Shown: in pieces, positions 1 through 8,497 of the stretch
Position numbering within the stretch: the stretch's first letter is position 1
How the letters are laid out: each line of letters begins with the position of its first letter
NCBI RefSeq assembly: GCF_022023855.1
Contig: NZ_CP059452.1
Coordinates: 365,501-429,500, forward strand
DNA: 64,000 nt
Origin: Azospirillum brasilense
GTDB taxonomy: Bacteria > Pseudomonadota > Alphaproteobacteria > Azospirillales > Azospirillaceae
Direction: 5' to 3'
Translations under genes and position numbers: made by a program
Notes under the pieces: generated by a model
The model's database searches: none
Seen by the model: the letters and a program-made list of their open reading frames with translations, nothing else
Told to the model about the DNA's origin: nothing

Positions 1-78
1 CTCGTGCCCGGCGGATTCCAGGTAGAAGCTCTGCTCCATGGCGATGAGGACCTCGTCCTCGACGAGTAGGATCTTCAT
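1..78 (-). CDS. Response regulator, N-terminal fragment (runs off window)
   Basis: Twenty-six codons read leftwards from an ATG at 78 and continue past the window edge. The start MKILLVEDEVLIAMEQSFYL is the beta-1 strand and acidic pocket (VEDE) of a CheY-like receiver domain. The ATG overlaps the stop codon of the sensor kinase in an ATGA arrangement, so the two are translationally coupled and almost certainly form a two-component pair. The phosphoacceptor aspartate and any output domain lie outside the window, so the target of the signal cannot be told. Confidence 0.8.
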   Translation of the reverse strand, partial: MKILLVEDEVLIAMEQSFYLESAGHE

Positions 79-1964
79 CCGTTCCACTCCGCCGCGCTGT
101 CTTCCAGGATGGGGCCGCGTACTTCCGGCATGGTCAGCGCGATGCGGAAGGAGGTGCCCCGTTCCACCGGCATCAGCGCGACCGTCGCCCCGACCTGACC
201 GGTCAGGCTGGTGATCAAGCGCATGCCGAGGCTGCGCGACCGGCGCATGTCGAACCCGGAGGGAAGGCCGGGTCCCTGATCGGTCACGGTCAGAGCCAGC
301 AGGTCGCCGGCCCGGTCAAGCGACACCAGGACGTTGGCGGGCGTGGACCCGCGGTGCTTGATGGCGTTGGTGATCAGTTCGTTGGCGATCAGCCCCAGCG
401 GTGCCGCCTGATCGATGGGCAGGTCGACGCGCTCGGCCCGCACCTCGATGGAGCCCAGCGTGTCGCCGCCCGACGCGCGGGACAGATCGGCGCACAGCTC
501 GTTCAGGTAGCTGCCGAACTCGATGGTCTGGAACTGTTCGGTCTGGTAGAGCCGGCTGTGCACCCGCGCGATGGCATCGATGCGGCTGCGGGCGTCCTGG
601 AAATGAACCCGCTCGGCGGCCCCCGGCAGGCTCATGGTCTGGAGCGTCAGCAGGCTGGACACGAGCTGGAGGCTGTTCTTCACCCGGTGGTTCACTTCGC
701 GCAGCAGCGTGGACTTCTGGCCCACCAGCTTGCGCAGCGCCGCTTCCATCGACTTGATCTCGGTGACGTCGATGTGCATCAGCACCGCCCCGCCGAAGGG
801 GCCGGCGGCCATCGGCGCGGCGAGGCAGCGGTACCAGCGCGGACCGGCATCGGACAGACCCGGATATTCGATGGAGACCGGCGCCCCGCCGCGCAGCAGG
901 CCGCGCAGCCCCTCAATCAGCGCGTCGGCATGCTCCGCCCCGCTGCGGGTGGCGGCACAGGCTTCCAGATAGTCGTCGCCGATGGCCGAGCCGTCGCCGA
1001 GGAAACCGGCCTGCGGCCCGCTTCCCGCCCAGGCCTTGTTGACCGAGATGATGTGCCCGCCATGGTCGAGAACGGCGATGTGCGCCGGCAGCGCGTCGAG
1101 CGTGGCCTTGGTCTGCTCGGCGAGCTGGCGCATGGCGAGCGCGTTGGCCTTCAACTCCTCGCGGGTGCGGCGGCGCTCGGTGATGTCGCGCAGGACGCCG
1201 GTGATGAAGCTCCGCCCTTCCGATTCCCAGCGGGCCAGCGAGACCTCCAGGTCGATGCGGGTCCCGTCGCGCTTGCGCCCGATCAGTTCCACGGGTGCAG
1301 GGCGTCCGGCCGGGTCGCGCTCCAGCAGGCCGGACCAGTCGGGGGAGCCTTCGGCGAGGAACAGGCTGACATGCTGGCCGATCAGTTCGTTGGGCGGAAA
1401 GCCGAACTGCAGGGCCGCGGCCCCGTTGGCCCATTGCACGACGCCGCGTGTGTCGGTGGTGACGATGGCGTCAGGGGCGGTGTCCACGATGGCGCGGTAG
1501 CGAGCGTCGCGCTGCTCGCGCAGAACCCGCTCCCGGTTGACCACGGCGGTGACGTCGCTCACCTGGATCAGGCAGTAGGAGGCGTTGGCGACGGAGAAGG
1601 GACGGATCAGCACATTGTGGACCATCCGTCGCCCGTCGGCGCAGCGCAGCGGGAACAGCACCGGGTTCAGCGTGTGGGACAGGACGCTGGGCGCCCCGGT
1701 TTCCAGCACGTCGCGCACCGCGTTGTGCAGCCGCGTGTCGCGCAGGGACGGCAGGGCTTCCACCAGCTCCCGCCCGTGCATGTCGGGTTCGGGGGTGCCC
1801 GACGCCCTTTCCATCCAGCGGTTCCAGAACTGCACGCGGCCATGGCGGTCCAGCACGACGATGCCGGCGTCCATCGCGTCGAGAAGGCCGTCCAGCCAGG
1901 GCATGCGCTTAAACTCGGTCGGTTCCATCGGGCGTTCCGGAGGCGATGCGGTCGATGAATCCAT
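75..1964 (-). CDS. Cytosolic multi-PAS sensor histidine kinase, HisKA_2 type
   Basis: This 629-residue protein has no membrane segment or signal peptide, so it senses inside the cell. Three PAS-like segments are visible at about residues 25-135, 150-265 and 285-400. The phosphoacceptor box follows at about residue 415-430 with REVNHRVKNSLQ, the HisKA_2 signature, then a HATPase region with an N box (ANELITNAIKH) and a G box (DQGPGLP). The start at 1964 has AAGGGA upstream and overlaps the 3' end of the cheC-like gene by 56 bases; later ATGs at 1928 and 1904 have weaker ribosome sites. HisKA_2 kinases usually pair with the stand-alone or ANTAR-like regulators encoded next to them, which fits the response regulator that follows. 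Confidence 0.9.
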   Translation of the reverse strand: MDSSTASPPERPMEPTEFKRMPWLDGLLDAMDAGIVVLDRHGRVQFWNRWMERASGTPEPDMHGRELVEALPSLRDTRLHNAVRDVLETGAPSVLSHTLNPVLFPLRCADGRRMVHNVLIRPFSVANASYCLIQVSDVTAVVNRERVLREQRDARYRAIVDTAPDAIVTTDTRGVVQWANGAAALQFGFPPNELIGQHVSLFLAEGSPDWSGLLERDPAGRPAPVELIGRKRDGTRIDLEVSLARWESEGRSFITGVLRDITERRRTREELKANALAMRQLAEQTKATLDALPAHIAVLDHGGHIISVNKAWAGSGPQAGFLGDGSAIGDDYLEACAATRSGAEHADALIEGLRGLLRGGAPVSIEYPGLSDAGPRWYRCLAAPMAAGPFGGAVLMHIDVTEIKSMEAALRKLVGQKSTLLREVNHRVKNSLQLVSSLLTLQTMSLPGAAERVHFQDARSRIDAIARVHSRLYQTEQFQTIEFGSYLNELCADLSRASGGDTLGSIEVRAERVDLPIDQAAPLGLIANELITNAIKHRGSTPANVLVSLDRAGDLLALTVTDQGPGLPSGFDMRRSRSLGMRLITSLTGQVGATVALMPVERGTSFRIALTMPEVRGPILEDSAAEWNG

Positions 1965-2550
1965 GGATCAGTCCCTTCAGCGACTCCAGAGACGACAGTC
2001 CCATGAGCAACGCGATGTAGCCGCGAATGCTCCGGCTGCGGATCAGGAAGTCGATGTAGAGGAACATCACCAGTTCGTCGGGGTTGGGCCCGTTGCTTTG
2101 GAAAATGCGGTCGCTGTCGCCGCGCAACACGCTGGGCAGCGAGATGTCCAGATTGTCCTTCAACGTGTTGGCCATCACGACCAGACAGCCATTGAGGATG
2201 ATGTTGCCGATCTCCGCAAGCGCGTCCTGCTCCAGATCGACGATCTCCTCCAGGCTCAGCTCGCTGCCAAGGACGGCGCGGGCCAGTTCCAGGCTGTTGG
2301 TCTCGGGGAAGATCAACAGGGCGCGGCCGGAAAAGGACCCGTCGAAACGCTGCTCGACCGCGACGAGGCTCATTTTCTCGCGCGCGGCCAGGAGGCCGGC
2401 GGCGTCGTTGCGGCTGACGATCTCGATGGAGGGAACCGACAGCAGAACCTGATCGGCGACCATGCGGCTGAGGTTGGTCGCGGCACGGCCGACGCCCATG
2501 TTCACCAGCTCGGTCAGCGCGTCGCGCTCGAGGTCGCTCAGATCAACCAT
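1909..2550 (-). CDS. CheC-family CheY-P phosphatase
   Basis: The protein (213 residues from the ATG at 2550) carries two copies of the CheC/FliY phosphatase motif. The first is DALTELVN and the second DALAEIGN, each followed after exactly 22 residues by proline, which matches the D/S-x3-E-x2-N-x22-P consensus. CheC proteins remove phosphate from CheY-type receivers. Lying first in an operon with a kinase and a receiver protein, it probably resets that response regulator instead of acting on flagellar CheY. No chemoreceptor or cheA is nearby. An upstream in-frame ATG at 2604 adds 18 residues that do not look like family sequence, so the start at 2550 is preferred. Confidence 0.85.
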   Translation of the reverse strand: MVDLSDLERDALTELVNMGVGRAATNLSRMVADQVLLSVPSIEIVSRNDAAGLLAAREKMSLVAVEQRFDGSFSGRALLIFPETNSLELARAVLGSELSLEEIVDLEQDALAEIGNIILNGCLVVMANTLKDNLDISLPSVLRGDSDRIFQSNGPNPDELVMFLYIDFLIRSRSIRGYIALLMGLSSLESLKGLIHGFIDRIASGTPDGTDRV

Positions 2551-2790
2551 GCACCGACGCTCCCGTTTCCATGGACACGCCGGTGCACCGGCGCCCCCGG
2601 GCACAGTGCGACAGGAATGCCGTCAAAGTCTCCCCCGTCGACGGCATAGGCCAAATTGGGAGTGCTCTAGGCAATTCAGCAACAAGGCGCCGTCGATCCA
2701 ACAATCGGTTCCTTCCATTGATCGCGGTCCGAATAAAGAGGCCATCTGTATTATGATCCAGCGCGACGCTCCGCCGCACCCTGTTGCGGG

Positions 2791-3942
2791 TCAGGCCGCC
2801 AGCCGGCGAATGAGATCCCGGAGGAAGCCTTCGCAGGCCGTCACCTGGGCGACGTCGATGTACTCGTTGGGCTGATGCGCCTGATCGATGGAGCCAGGGC
2901 CGCAGAGCACGGTGGACAGGCCGGCCTCCTGAAACTGCCCGGCCTCCGCCGCGAAGGAGACCATGCCGGTGTCGTTGCGTCCTGTCAGGGCGTGGCAGAG
3001 CTGGGCTGCCGGCCCATCCGGCTCCGGCGCCAGCCCCGGCACGCCGGCGAGCTGCTCGGTGCGGATGTCGCAGTCCGGGCTGATTTGCCGCATGGCGGCG
3101 CGCAGCCGCTCGCATTCCACCTCGAAGCGGTCGCGGTAGCGCGTCCAGTCGTCGCCGGGCAATGGGCGGATGTCCCAGACGAAGGAACAGTGGCGTGCGG
3201 TAATGTTGGCCGCTGTGCCGCCTTCGATGGTGCCGACCTGCAGCGTGGTGAAGGGCGGGTCGAAGCCGCAGGCGGGGTCCGCGGCGGCGGCGTTCTCTGC
3301 CGCCATGTCGCCCACGAGATTGACGAGCCGCGCCGCGGTCATCACCGCGCTGACCCCGCGGTCGATCTGGGACGAATGGACCTCGTGCCCGGTGACCGTG
3401 GTGCGCAGCACGTAGCAACCCTTGTGGGCCAGAACAACCCCCATCGAGGTCGGCTCGCCGACGATGACGGCGCTGGGGCGCGGCAACTCATCGGCGATGC
3501 GGGCGATCATGGCCGGGGCGCCGATGCAGCCGACCTCCTCGTCGTAGGACAGCGCCAAATGCAGCGGCCGCTTCAGCCCGGCCTCCAGGATGTCCGGCAG
3601 CATGGCCAGCGCCACCGCGGGGAAGCTCTTCATGTCGGCGGTGCCGCGCCCATAGAGGCGCCCGTCACGCTCGACCAGGGTGAAGGGATCGGTGTCCCAG
3701 GGTTGCCCGTCCACCGGGACGACGTCGGTGTGCGCCGACAGCACCACGCCGCCTTCGGTCATCGGACCGATGGTCGCGAACAAGTTCGCCTTGGCGCCGT
3801 CCGGGCTGGGCACCAGCCGGCTCTCGACGCCGTACCCGGCGAGATAGTCCCGAACCCAGCCGATGAGCGCCATGTTGGAACGGCGCGAAACCGTGTCGAA
3901 ACCGACCAGGCGGGCGATCATCGCCTTGGAGCCGTCTTGCAC
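2791..3942 (-). CDS. argE: Acetylornithine deacetylase (M20 peptidase family)
   Basis: The 383-residue protein has the M20 di-zinc architecture. SAHTDVVPVDG gives the first zinc ligand and catalytic aspartate, GRGTADMKSF the bridging aspartate, and SYDEEVGC the general-base glutamate pair, with a dimerization lid around residues 180-290. It matches ArgE, which hydrolyses N-acetylornithine to ornithine and acetate in arginine synthesis. No other arg gene is adjacent, so M20 relatives such as N-acyl amino-acid amidohydrolases remain possible. It reads in the same direction as the CheC gene but 240 bases separate them, so a separate promoter is likely. Confidence 0.88.
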   Translation of the reverse strand: MQDGSKAMIARLVGFDTVSRRSNMALIGWVRDYLAGYGVESRLVPSPDGAKANLFATIGPMTEGGVVLSAHTDVVPVDGQPWDTDPFTLVERDGRLYGRGTADMKSFPAVALAMLPDILEAGLKRPLHLALSYDEEVGCIGAPAMIARIADELPRPSAVIVGEPTSMGVVLAHKGCYVLRTTVTGHEVHSSQIDRGVSAVMTAARLVNLVGDMAAENAAAADPACGFDPPFTTLQVGTIEGGTAANITARHCSFVWDIRPLPGDDWTRYRDRFEVECERLRAAMRQISPDCDIRTEQLAGVPGLAPEPDGPAAQLCHALTGRNDTGMVSFAAEAGQFQEAGLSTVLCGPGSIDQAHQPNEYIDVAQVTACEGFLRDLIRRLAA

Positions 3943-4079
3943 CCTTACGATCCATTCTGCGGGACGGCGGCGCCGATCCCACGCTTGTGATAATCTTTAG
4001 CAGTCAGACACTGGCCCCTGCATCCTACGATGTCAAATGAGTCGTCCGGAATATGTGGGCATAGCGGCCAACGACCAAC

Positions 4080-4124
4080 ACCGGTTGAACGGTCCTCCCG
4101 CATGCGGGGTGCCGTCCAACCGGT
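4080..4124 (-). terminator. Long hairpin downstream of the gene at 4194-4541
   Basis: ACCGGTTGAACGG at 4080-4092 pairs with CCGTCCAACCGGT at 4112-4124 with one mismatch, and the loop itself contains the perfect palindrome CCCGCATGCGGG. It lies about 70 bases past the stop of the minus-strand gene. There is no clear T-run, so terminator function is inferred from position and stem strength only. Confidence 0.45.
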
Positions 4125-4193
4125 CGCAAAGCGGAACCGCTCGGGCCGGAGCGCCGCAGGGCGAAAGGGGCAGGGCAGAGAGGGACGGGGCCG

Positions 4194-4541
4194 TCAGGCC
4201 GCCGACCAGACCTTCTCGGTCAGGATCGTGCGCACCAGCGTTAGCGCGCTCTCGGCGCTCTCGCGCCCGTCGAGCTTCGCCGCCACCGCCTCGATCTGGG
4301 CCGGCGGCAGGGTGGAGCGCAGGCGGCGCACCGTGTCGGTCAGGTGCTTCTTGGCGAAGCGCGCTTGGTTCCCACGCTCCGACAATTCCTGGAAGGCCAG
4401 CCGCCGGGTGGTCGCGTCGCGTCCGGCGCTGGCCGCCGTCGCACGCTCCGCCGCTGCGGCAAGCTCGTTCGAGGATTGGAGGTAGTTGCTGATGGCTTCG
4501 GTCAGGATACGGTTGGCTTGAAGCAAGGGATCAAGGGACAT
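4194..4541 (-). CDS. Small helical protein of unknown function
   Basis: I do not recognise this 115-residue protein. It starts MSLDPLLQANRILTEAISNY, is almost entirely predicted helix with heptad-like leucine/alanine spacing, has no cysteine, no signal peptide and no membrane segment. The ATG at 4541 is chosen because the 22 residues of a longer reading (from 4607) are basic and low-complexity. It is transcribed divergently from the DUF2934 gene and is monocistronic. A role as a small coiled-coil structural or regulatory protein is only a guess. Confidence 0.6.
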   Translation of the reverse strand: MSLDPLLQANRILTEAISNYLQSSNELAAAAERATAASAGRDATTRRLAFQELSERGNQARFAKKHLTDTVRRLRSTLPPAQIEAVAAKLDGRESAESALTLVRTILTEKVWSAA

Positions 4542-4930
4542 GCGCTGAACTCTTTGCCTTCCGTGACGGCTCTGGGCCGCAAACGGCCCCCTGCCAAGAC
4601 GTTTCACCCAAAGTTAATTGGGCCGGCCGGCCCGGTTCAACCCGGCGAAGGGTTCTATGCGGACCGCAAGCCGGACCGGCGCCGGCGCGGGGCCGGCGCG
4701 GGGGCGCAACCAACGCATGGTCTATCACCGTCCGCTCTCTGTCGAGGTTGGACAAGCAATGGGCCTATGAATTTCCTATGAACTAAGGCACGCTTTCTTT
4801 GTGTACGTTTATCGTCACATAAACCGGGCACTAAAACGGGAACCCACGGGCGCAGGACGCCGTTTTCCTCGAGCGTCGATGTTTCTGCGGCCAAGCCCAC
4901 TTGGACCAAAGCCCACTTGGAGACGGAAGA
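4542..4930. other. Divergent intergenic region, 389 bases
   Basis: This stretch separates two divergent genes. It contains a GC palindrome-rich patch around 4670-4702 and a clear EcfG-type promoter at 4839-4864 (listed separately). I found no convincing small gene in it. Confidence 0.6.
4839..4864 (+). promoter_or_regulatory. EcfG-type general stress promoter
   Basis: GGAAC at 4839-4843, a 17-base spacer, then CGTT at 4861-4864. This is the alphaproteobacterial EcfG (sigma-EcfG) consensus GGAAC-N16/17-CGTT. It sits 66 bases upstream of the ATG of the DUF2934 gene, a family often under general stress control. Confidence 0.65.
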
Positions 4931-5449
4931 ATGCAAGGCGATCGTGAGGACCGCATCCGCCACCGCGCCTATGAGATCTGGGAGCGCGCCGGGCGACCGG
5001 AGGGACGGGGGGAAGAGCATTGGGCGCAGGCCTGCGCCGAGATCGAAGCCGAGGACCGGACGGCCGCCACGGCGGAGCCGGTCGCCATGGTCGCGGCCGT
5101 CAAGGACGCCGCCGCGGGCGTCGTGAAGAAGGCGGTCCGCCGGACCAAGACGGCGGCGACCGAACTGCTGGGCGTCGGCCTGAACGCCGTGGTCGATGTG
5201 GTCGAGGAGGCCGTCGCGCCCAAGACGCCGCGCGCCCGCAAGACCAAGACCAAGGCCGAGCCGACTGCCGCAAACGAATCCCAGGCCGAAACCCCGGTCG
5301 CGGTTCCGGTTCCGGCGGCCCCGAAGGTGGCGAAGCCACCCCGCGCCAAGGCCGTGAAAGGGGAAGCCGTGAAGGCGGAAGCGGTGAAGCCGGTCGCTCC
5401 GCGCGGACGCCGCAAGCCGGCCGCGCCGGACACCGAACCGGCCCATTGA
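4931..5449 (+). CDS. DUF2934 protein with histone-like Ala/Lys/Pro-rich tail
   Basis: The first 40 residues (MQGDREDRIRHRAYEIWERA then GRPEGRGEEHW) are a complete DUF2934 domain: an IRxRAYxIWExxGRPEGxxxEHW helix pair. The rest, about residues 45-172, is rich in Ala, Lys, Pro and Val with repeats such as RKTKTKAE and KAVKGEAVKAEAVK, resembling histone H1 or AlgP-type tails that bind nucleic acid. The start at 4931 is preceded by GGAGACGGAAGA. An EcfG-type promoter lies upstream, so stress induction is likely. The function of DUF2934 is not established; DNA or RNA binding is inferred from the tail. Confidence 0.85.
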   Translation: MQGDREDRIRHRAYEIWERAGRPEGRGEEHWAQACAEIEAEDRTAATAEPVAMVAAVKDAAAGVVKKAVRRTKTAATELLGVGLNAVVDVVEEAVAPKTPRARKTKTKAEPTAANESQAETPVAVPVPAAPKVAKPPRAKAVKGEAVKAEAVKPVAPRGRRKPAAPDTEPAH

Positions 5450-5471
5450 CCCGCACCGGCCCTGCGCGTTC

Positions 5472-6767
5472 CTACACACAGGGACGGATGTAGGGCCGGT
5501 TCACCTCCCAAAGCTCGTCCAGGATCTTCACGGCGGCGTCGGTGGAATTCACCACCGGGTCGATCAGCAGGGCCTGGAGCGCCAAGTCCTTCGAGGCGTG
5601 GACCGCGGCCTCGACGGAGAGTTGCTGCACGCTCGCCTGGACGTGCAGCAGTTTGGCGATCGGGTCGGGCAGGGGGCCGAGCGAGACAGGGTGAACGCCC
5701 GCCGCGTCGGCCAGCAGCGGCACCTCGACCGCCAGATCGGGCGGCAGGTTGGGGATGGCGCCCTGGTTGTAGACGATCCCCGACTCAATGAAGCGCTTCT
5801 GGTTGTGCAGTACCCCGGCGATGACCTGCACCGCCCGCTCGCCCCAGGAAGGCTGCGTCCAGTCGTCGGGCACCGGGGTCGTCCCGGAGATGGTCCCGTC
5901 CATCAGCGCGTTGAGGATGCCGCGCCCGCGCTCGTCCTCCGCGAAGTCGAATCCATGCTCCCCGCCTTCCCAGCCGTAGGGGAGGTATTCGCCCATATGA
6001 TCGTCGCTGCAGGTCGGCCACAGGCCGAAGCTGTTGAACAGGCGGCGGGTCAGCGGTGTGAAGGCCGGGTCGTGGGTCTTTTCCCGCTCGCGCAGCAGCG
6101 GGTAGAGGTCGCGCCCGCTCGCCTTGTCGCGGACGTGCATCAGCCATTGGAAGTGGTTCAACCCAGCGCCCCAGACCTCCACGTCCTTTTCGGCCATGCC
6201 GAGGATCTGGCAGATGAACCAGCGCGCCAGGAAGATGCCGTGGCACAGCCCCAGCGTCTTGACCTTGGTGTATTTGCCGAGGCCGAGGACGACGCGGCTT
6301 TCCGGATTCGACAGGTTGATGAACTGGGCGTCCGGGCACAGCTCCTCGATGTCGCGCGCGAAGTCGAAGATCAGGGGCAGGGTGCGCAACGTGAAGAACA
6401 GGCCGCCGGGTCCGCCGTTCTCGCCGAGCGTGTGGCGGATGCCGTGCTTCTTCGGCACCTCGAAATCGAGCTTCCACAAGCGGTTGCGGTCGATGGCGAC
6501 GGAGTTGACGACGAATTCCGCGCCTTGCAGGGCGGCGCGGCGGTCGGTGGTCTGTTCGATGATCAAGCCGGCGTCGCCCTTGGCGTTCAGCAGGCGGGCG
6601 AGCGCGGTCATGCGGTCGAGCGCCGCCGGATTCGTGTCCACAAGCGTCAGGGTGCTGCCCGCAAGCTCCGTCGTGGTGAAGAGGTCGCGGTACATGCTCA
6701 GCCCGAAGGCCGCGCTGCCGGCGCCCAGGAAGACGATCTTGGTGGTTTTGGGAGTGGTAACAGCCAT
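5472..6767 (-). CDS. GH4 family NAD-dependent glycosidase
   Basis: The protein (431 residues from the ATG at 6767, ribosome site GGGAGG) begins with a Rossmann motif [13 protein letters not shown] that binds NAD, followed by the GH4 core. The metal and catalytic region shows [18 protein letters not shown] and LCHGIF; the cysteine and histidine of the CHG box bind the divalent metal. In GH4 the residues after CH correlate with substrate: CHS in galactosidases, CHE in alpha-glucosidases, CDM/CN in phospho-glycosidases, CHG in alpha-glucuronidase-like members. An alpha-glucuronidase or related activity is therefore suggested but not proven. The gene is divergent from a GH1 beta-glucosidase, pointing to a plant-saccharide locus. 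Confidence 0.85.
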   Translation of the reverse strand: MAVTTPKTTKIVFLGAGSAAFGLSMYRDLFTTTELAGSTLTLVDTNPAALDRMTALARLLNAKGDAGLIIEQTTDRRAALQGAEFVVNSVAIDRNRLWKLDFEVPKKHGIRHTLGENGGPGGLFFTLRTLPLIFDFARDIEELCPDAQFINLSNPESRVVLGLGKYTKVKTLGLCHGIFLARWFICQILGMAEKDVEVWGAGLNHFQWLMHVRDKASGRDLYPLLREREKTHDPAFTPLTRRLFNSFGLWPTCSDDHMGEYLPYGWEGGEHGFDFAEDERGRGILNALMDGTISGTTPVPDDWTQPSWGERAVQVIAGVLHNQKRFIESGIVYNQGAIPNLPPDLAVEVPLLADAAGVHPVSLGPLPDPIAKLLHVQASVQQLSVEAAVHASKDLALQALLIDPVVNSTDAAVKILDELWEVNRPYIRPCV

Positions 6768-6965
6768 GGAATGCCTCCCGCCGGCGGGAATGCTGCTGTG
6801 CTGATTTGTCAGGGCAGCCGCTTTGGGTGAAGCATACACTTGTTAAGACGAAGAGACTATACCTGATGGTCAGAATAAGTGTGGTCGCCTCTTCGCTCGC
6901 GCAACATGACCTTCGCGCTCGCAACAGTGCGTCTGCAACATAATCACTTCAAGGGAGTCCCTGTC

Positions 6966-8300
6966 ATGGCACTCATCACTTTTCCCAAGGACTTCCTGTG
7001 GGGGGCGTCCACCGCGGCCTATCAGATCGAGGGGGCAATTCACGAGGACGGGCGCGGCCCCTGCGTGTGGGACACCTTCACCGACGCCGGGCGCATCCAG
7101 GATGGCAGCAGCGCCGCTGTCGCCTGCGACCATTACCACCGCTGGGCGGAGGACATCGCCCTGTTGAAGGACGCAGGATTCAACGCCTACCGCTTCTCCA
7201 TCGCCTGGCCGCGCATCCTGCCGAGCGGGGCGGGGGCGGTGAACGCGGCGGGGCTCGATTTCTACGACCGGCTGGTGGACGGGCTGCTGGCTGCCGGCAT
7301 CCGGCCGATGGCCTGCCTGTACCATTGGGACCTGCCGCAGCCGCTGGAAGACCGCGGGGGCTGGCAGGGCCGGGAAATCGTCGGCCCCTTCGCCGACTAT
7401 GCCCGCGTCGCCGCCGCCCGGCTCGCCGACCGGGTGAAGGACTGGATGATGCTGAACGAGCCGAACGTGGTCGCCACCCACGGCTACGGCACGGGAGAGC
7501 ACGCGCCCGGCCATAAGCTGGGTGAGGTCGGCATCCTGCGCGCGCTGCACCATCAGAATCTGGCGCAAGGGGCGGCGCTCCGCGCCATATCGTCGGAACA
7601 TTCCGGCCTGACGCTCGGCACCGTCATCAACCTCCAGCCCTGCCGGGCTGAGAGCGACCGGCCGGAGGACATCGCGGCGGCGGCCCGCTGGGACGCGGTG
7701 TGGAACCGGGTGGCCCTGGACGGCGTGATGCGCGGCAAGATCCCCGATCTGATGGCCGAGCGGATGAAGGACTTCGTGCTGCCCGGTGATGAGGAGGCGA
7801 TCCGCTTCTCCATCGACCTGCTGGGCATCAACTATTACTCGCGCATGACCATGAAGCACGAGACAGGCCATCCGTTCGACGTGTGGTGGGGCGACGCCCA
7901 TTGCGACCGCTGGACCGCCATGGCCTGGCCGGTCCAGCCCGACGGGCTCTATGACCTGCTGATGGAGTTCAAGCGCGACTACGGCAACCCCGCCGTCTTC
8001 GTCGCGGAGAATGGTGCGGCCTATGACGACGTGGTGACGCCGGACGGGCAGGTGCACGACGCGGAGCGCGTGGCCTTCCTGCGCGACCATGTGGCGTCGG
8101 TCGGCCGCGCCCTGGCCGATGGCTGCAACGTGAAGGGCTATCTGTGCTGGAGCCTGCTGGACAATTTCGAATGGGCCTTCGGCCTGTCGAAGCGGTTCGG
8201 CATCGTTCGCGTCGACTATGACACGCTGGTCCGCACGCCCAAGGACAGCTACCGCTTCCTGAGCGCGGTGGCAAAGAGCGGGCGGCTTGATCTCGCGTGA
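6966..8300 (+). CDS. GH1 beta-glucosidase
   Basis: This 444-residue enzyme is typical full length for GH1. FLWGASTAAYQIEGA is the N-terminal signature, MLNEPN contains the acid/base glutamate and VAENGAAY the nucleophile glutamate; the C-terminal SLLDNFEWAFG is the aglycone-site motif. No signal peptide is present, so it acts on glycosides after uptake. The start at 6966 has AAGGGAG ahead of it. It shares the 198-base intergenic region with the divergent GH4 gene and is followed by a strong terminator. It is more distant from the two GH1 genes at 23-26 kb than those are from each other. Confidence 0.93.
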   Translation: MALITFPKDFLWGASTAAYQIEGAIHEDGRGPCVWDTFTDAGRIQDGSSAAVACDHYHRWAEDIALLKDAGFNAYRFSIAWPRILPSGAGAVNAAGLDFYDRLVDGLLAAGIRPMACLYHWDLPQPLEDRGGWQGREIVGPFADYARVAAARLADRVKDWMMLNEPNVVATHGYGTGEHAPGHKLGEVGILRALHHQNLAQGAALRAISSEHSGLTLGTVINLQPCRAESDRPEDIAAAARWDAVWNRVALDGVMRGKIPDLMAERMKDFVLPGDEEAIRFSIDLLGINYYSRMTMKHETGHPFDVWWGDAHCDRWTAMAWPVQPDGLYDLLMEFKRDYGNPAVFVAENGAAYDDVVTPDGQVHDAERVAFLRDHVASVGRALADGCNVKGYLCWSLLDNFEWAFGLSKRFGIVRVDYDTLVRTPKDSYRFLSAVAKSGRLDLA

Positions 8301-8350
8301 AGAACAGGAGGGCAGGCTGTGCGGAGCGATGCTCCGTCAGCCTGTTCTTC
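8299..8350 (+). terminator. Rho-independent terminator after the GH1 gene
   Basis: GAAGAACAGG at 8299-8308 pairs with CCTGTTCTTC at 8341-8350, and inside it GCAGGCTG/CAGCCTG and GGAGC/GCTCC form further stem. The outer arm begins in the stop codon. TTCTTCTT follows the stem. Confidence 0.75.
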
Positions 8351-8360
8351 TTGTGGAGAA

Positions 8361-8450
8361 CGAAGATTTTGGATCATTGATGGTTTGAGATCTAATAATT
8401 AGAAATGTAAGAATTTCTTATTAATTTATTCTTCACAATATTGGCTTCAG
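8361..8450. other. AT-rich island with dyad, upstream of the 8498 gene
   Basis: About 90 bases are strikingly AT-rich in an otherwise GC-rich window. TAATTAGAAAT (near 8395) and ATTTCTTATTAATT (near 8413) form an imperfect dyad. AT-rich islands like this are targets for xenogeneic silencers such as H-NS-like MucR proteins; a mucR gene lies at 26212. This link is inference. Confidence 0.35.
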
Positions 8451-8497
8451 ATGGTCCGGCATCACACGCCATGCGTTCAGGATCATCGGAGGGAGCC

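Noticed and set aside
6836-6882. ACACTTGTT and AATAAGTGT as an operator between the GH4 and GH1 genes
   Set aside because: The arms are about 30 bases apart and imperfect; too weak to list as a site.
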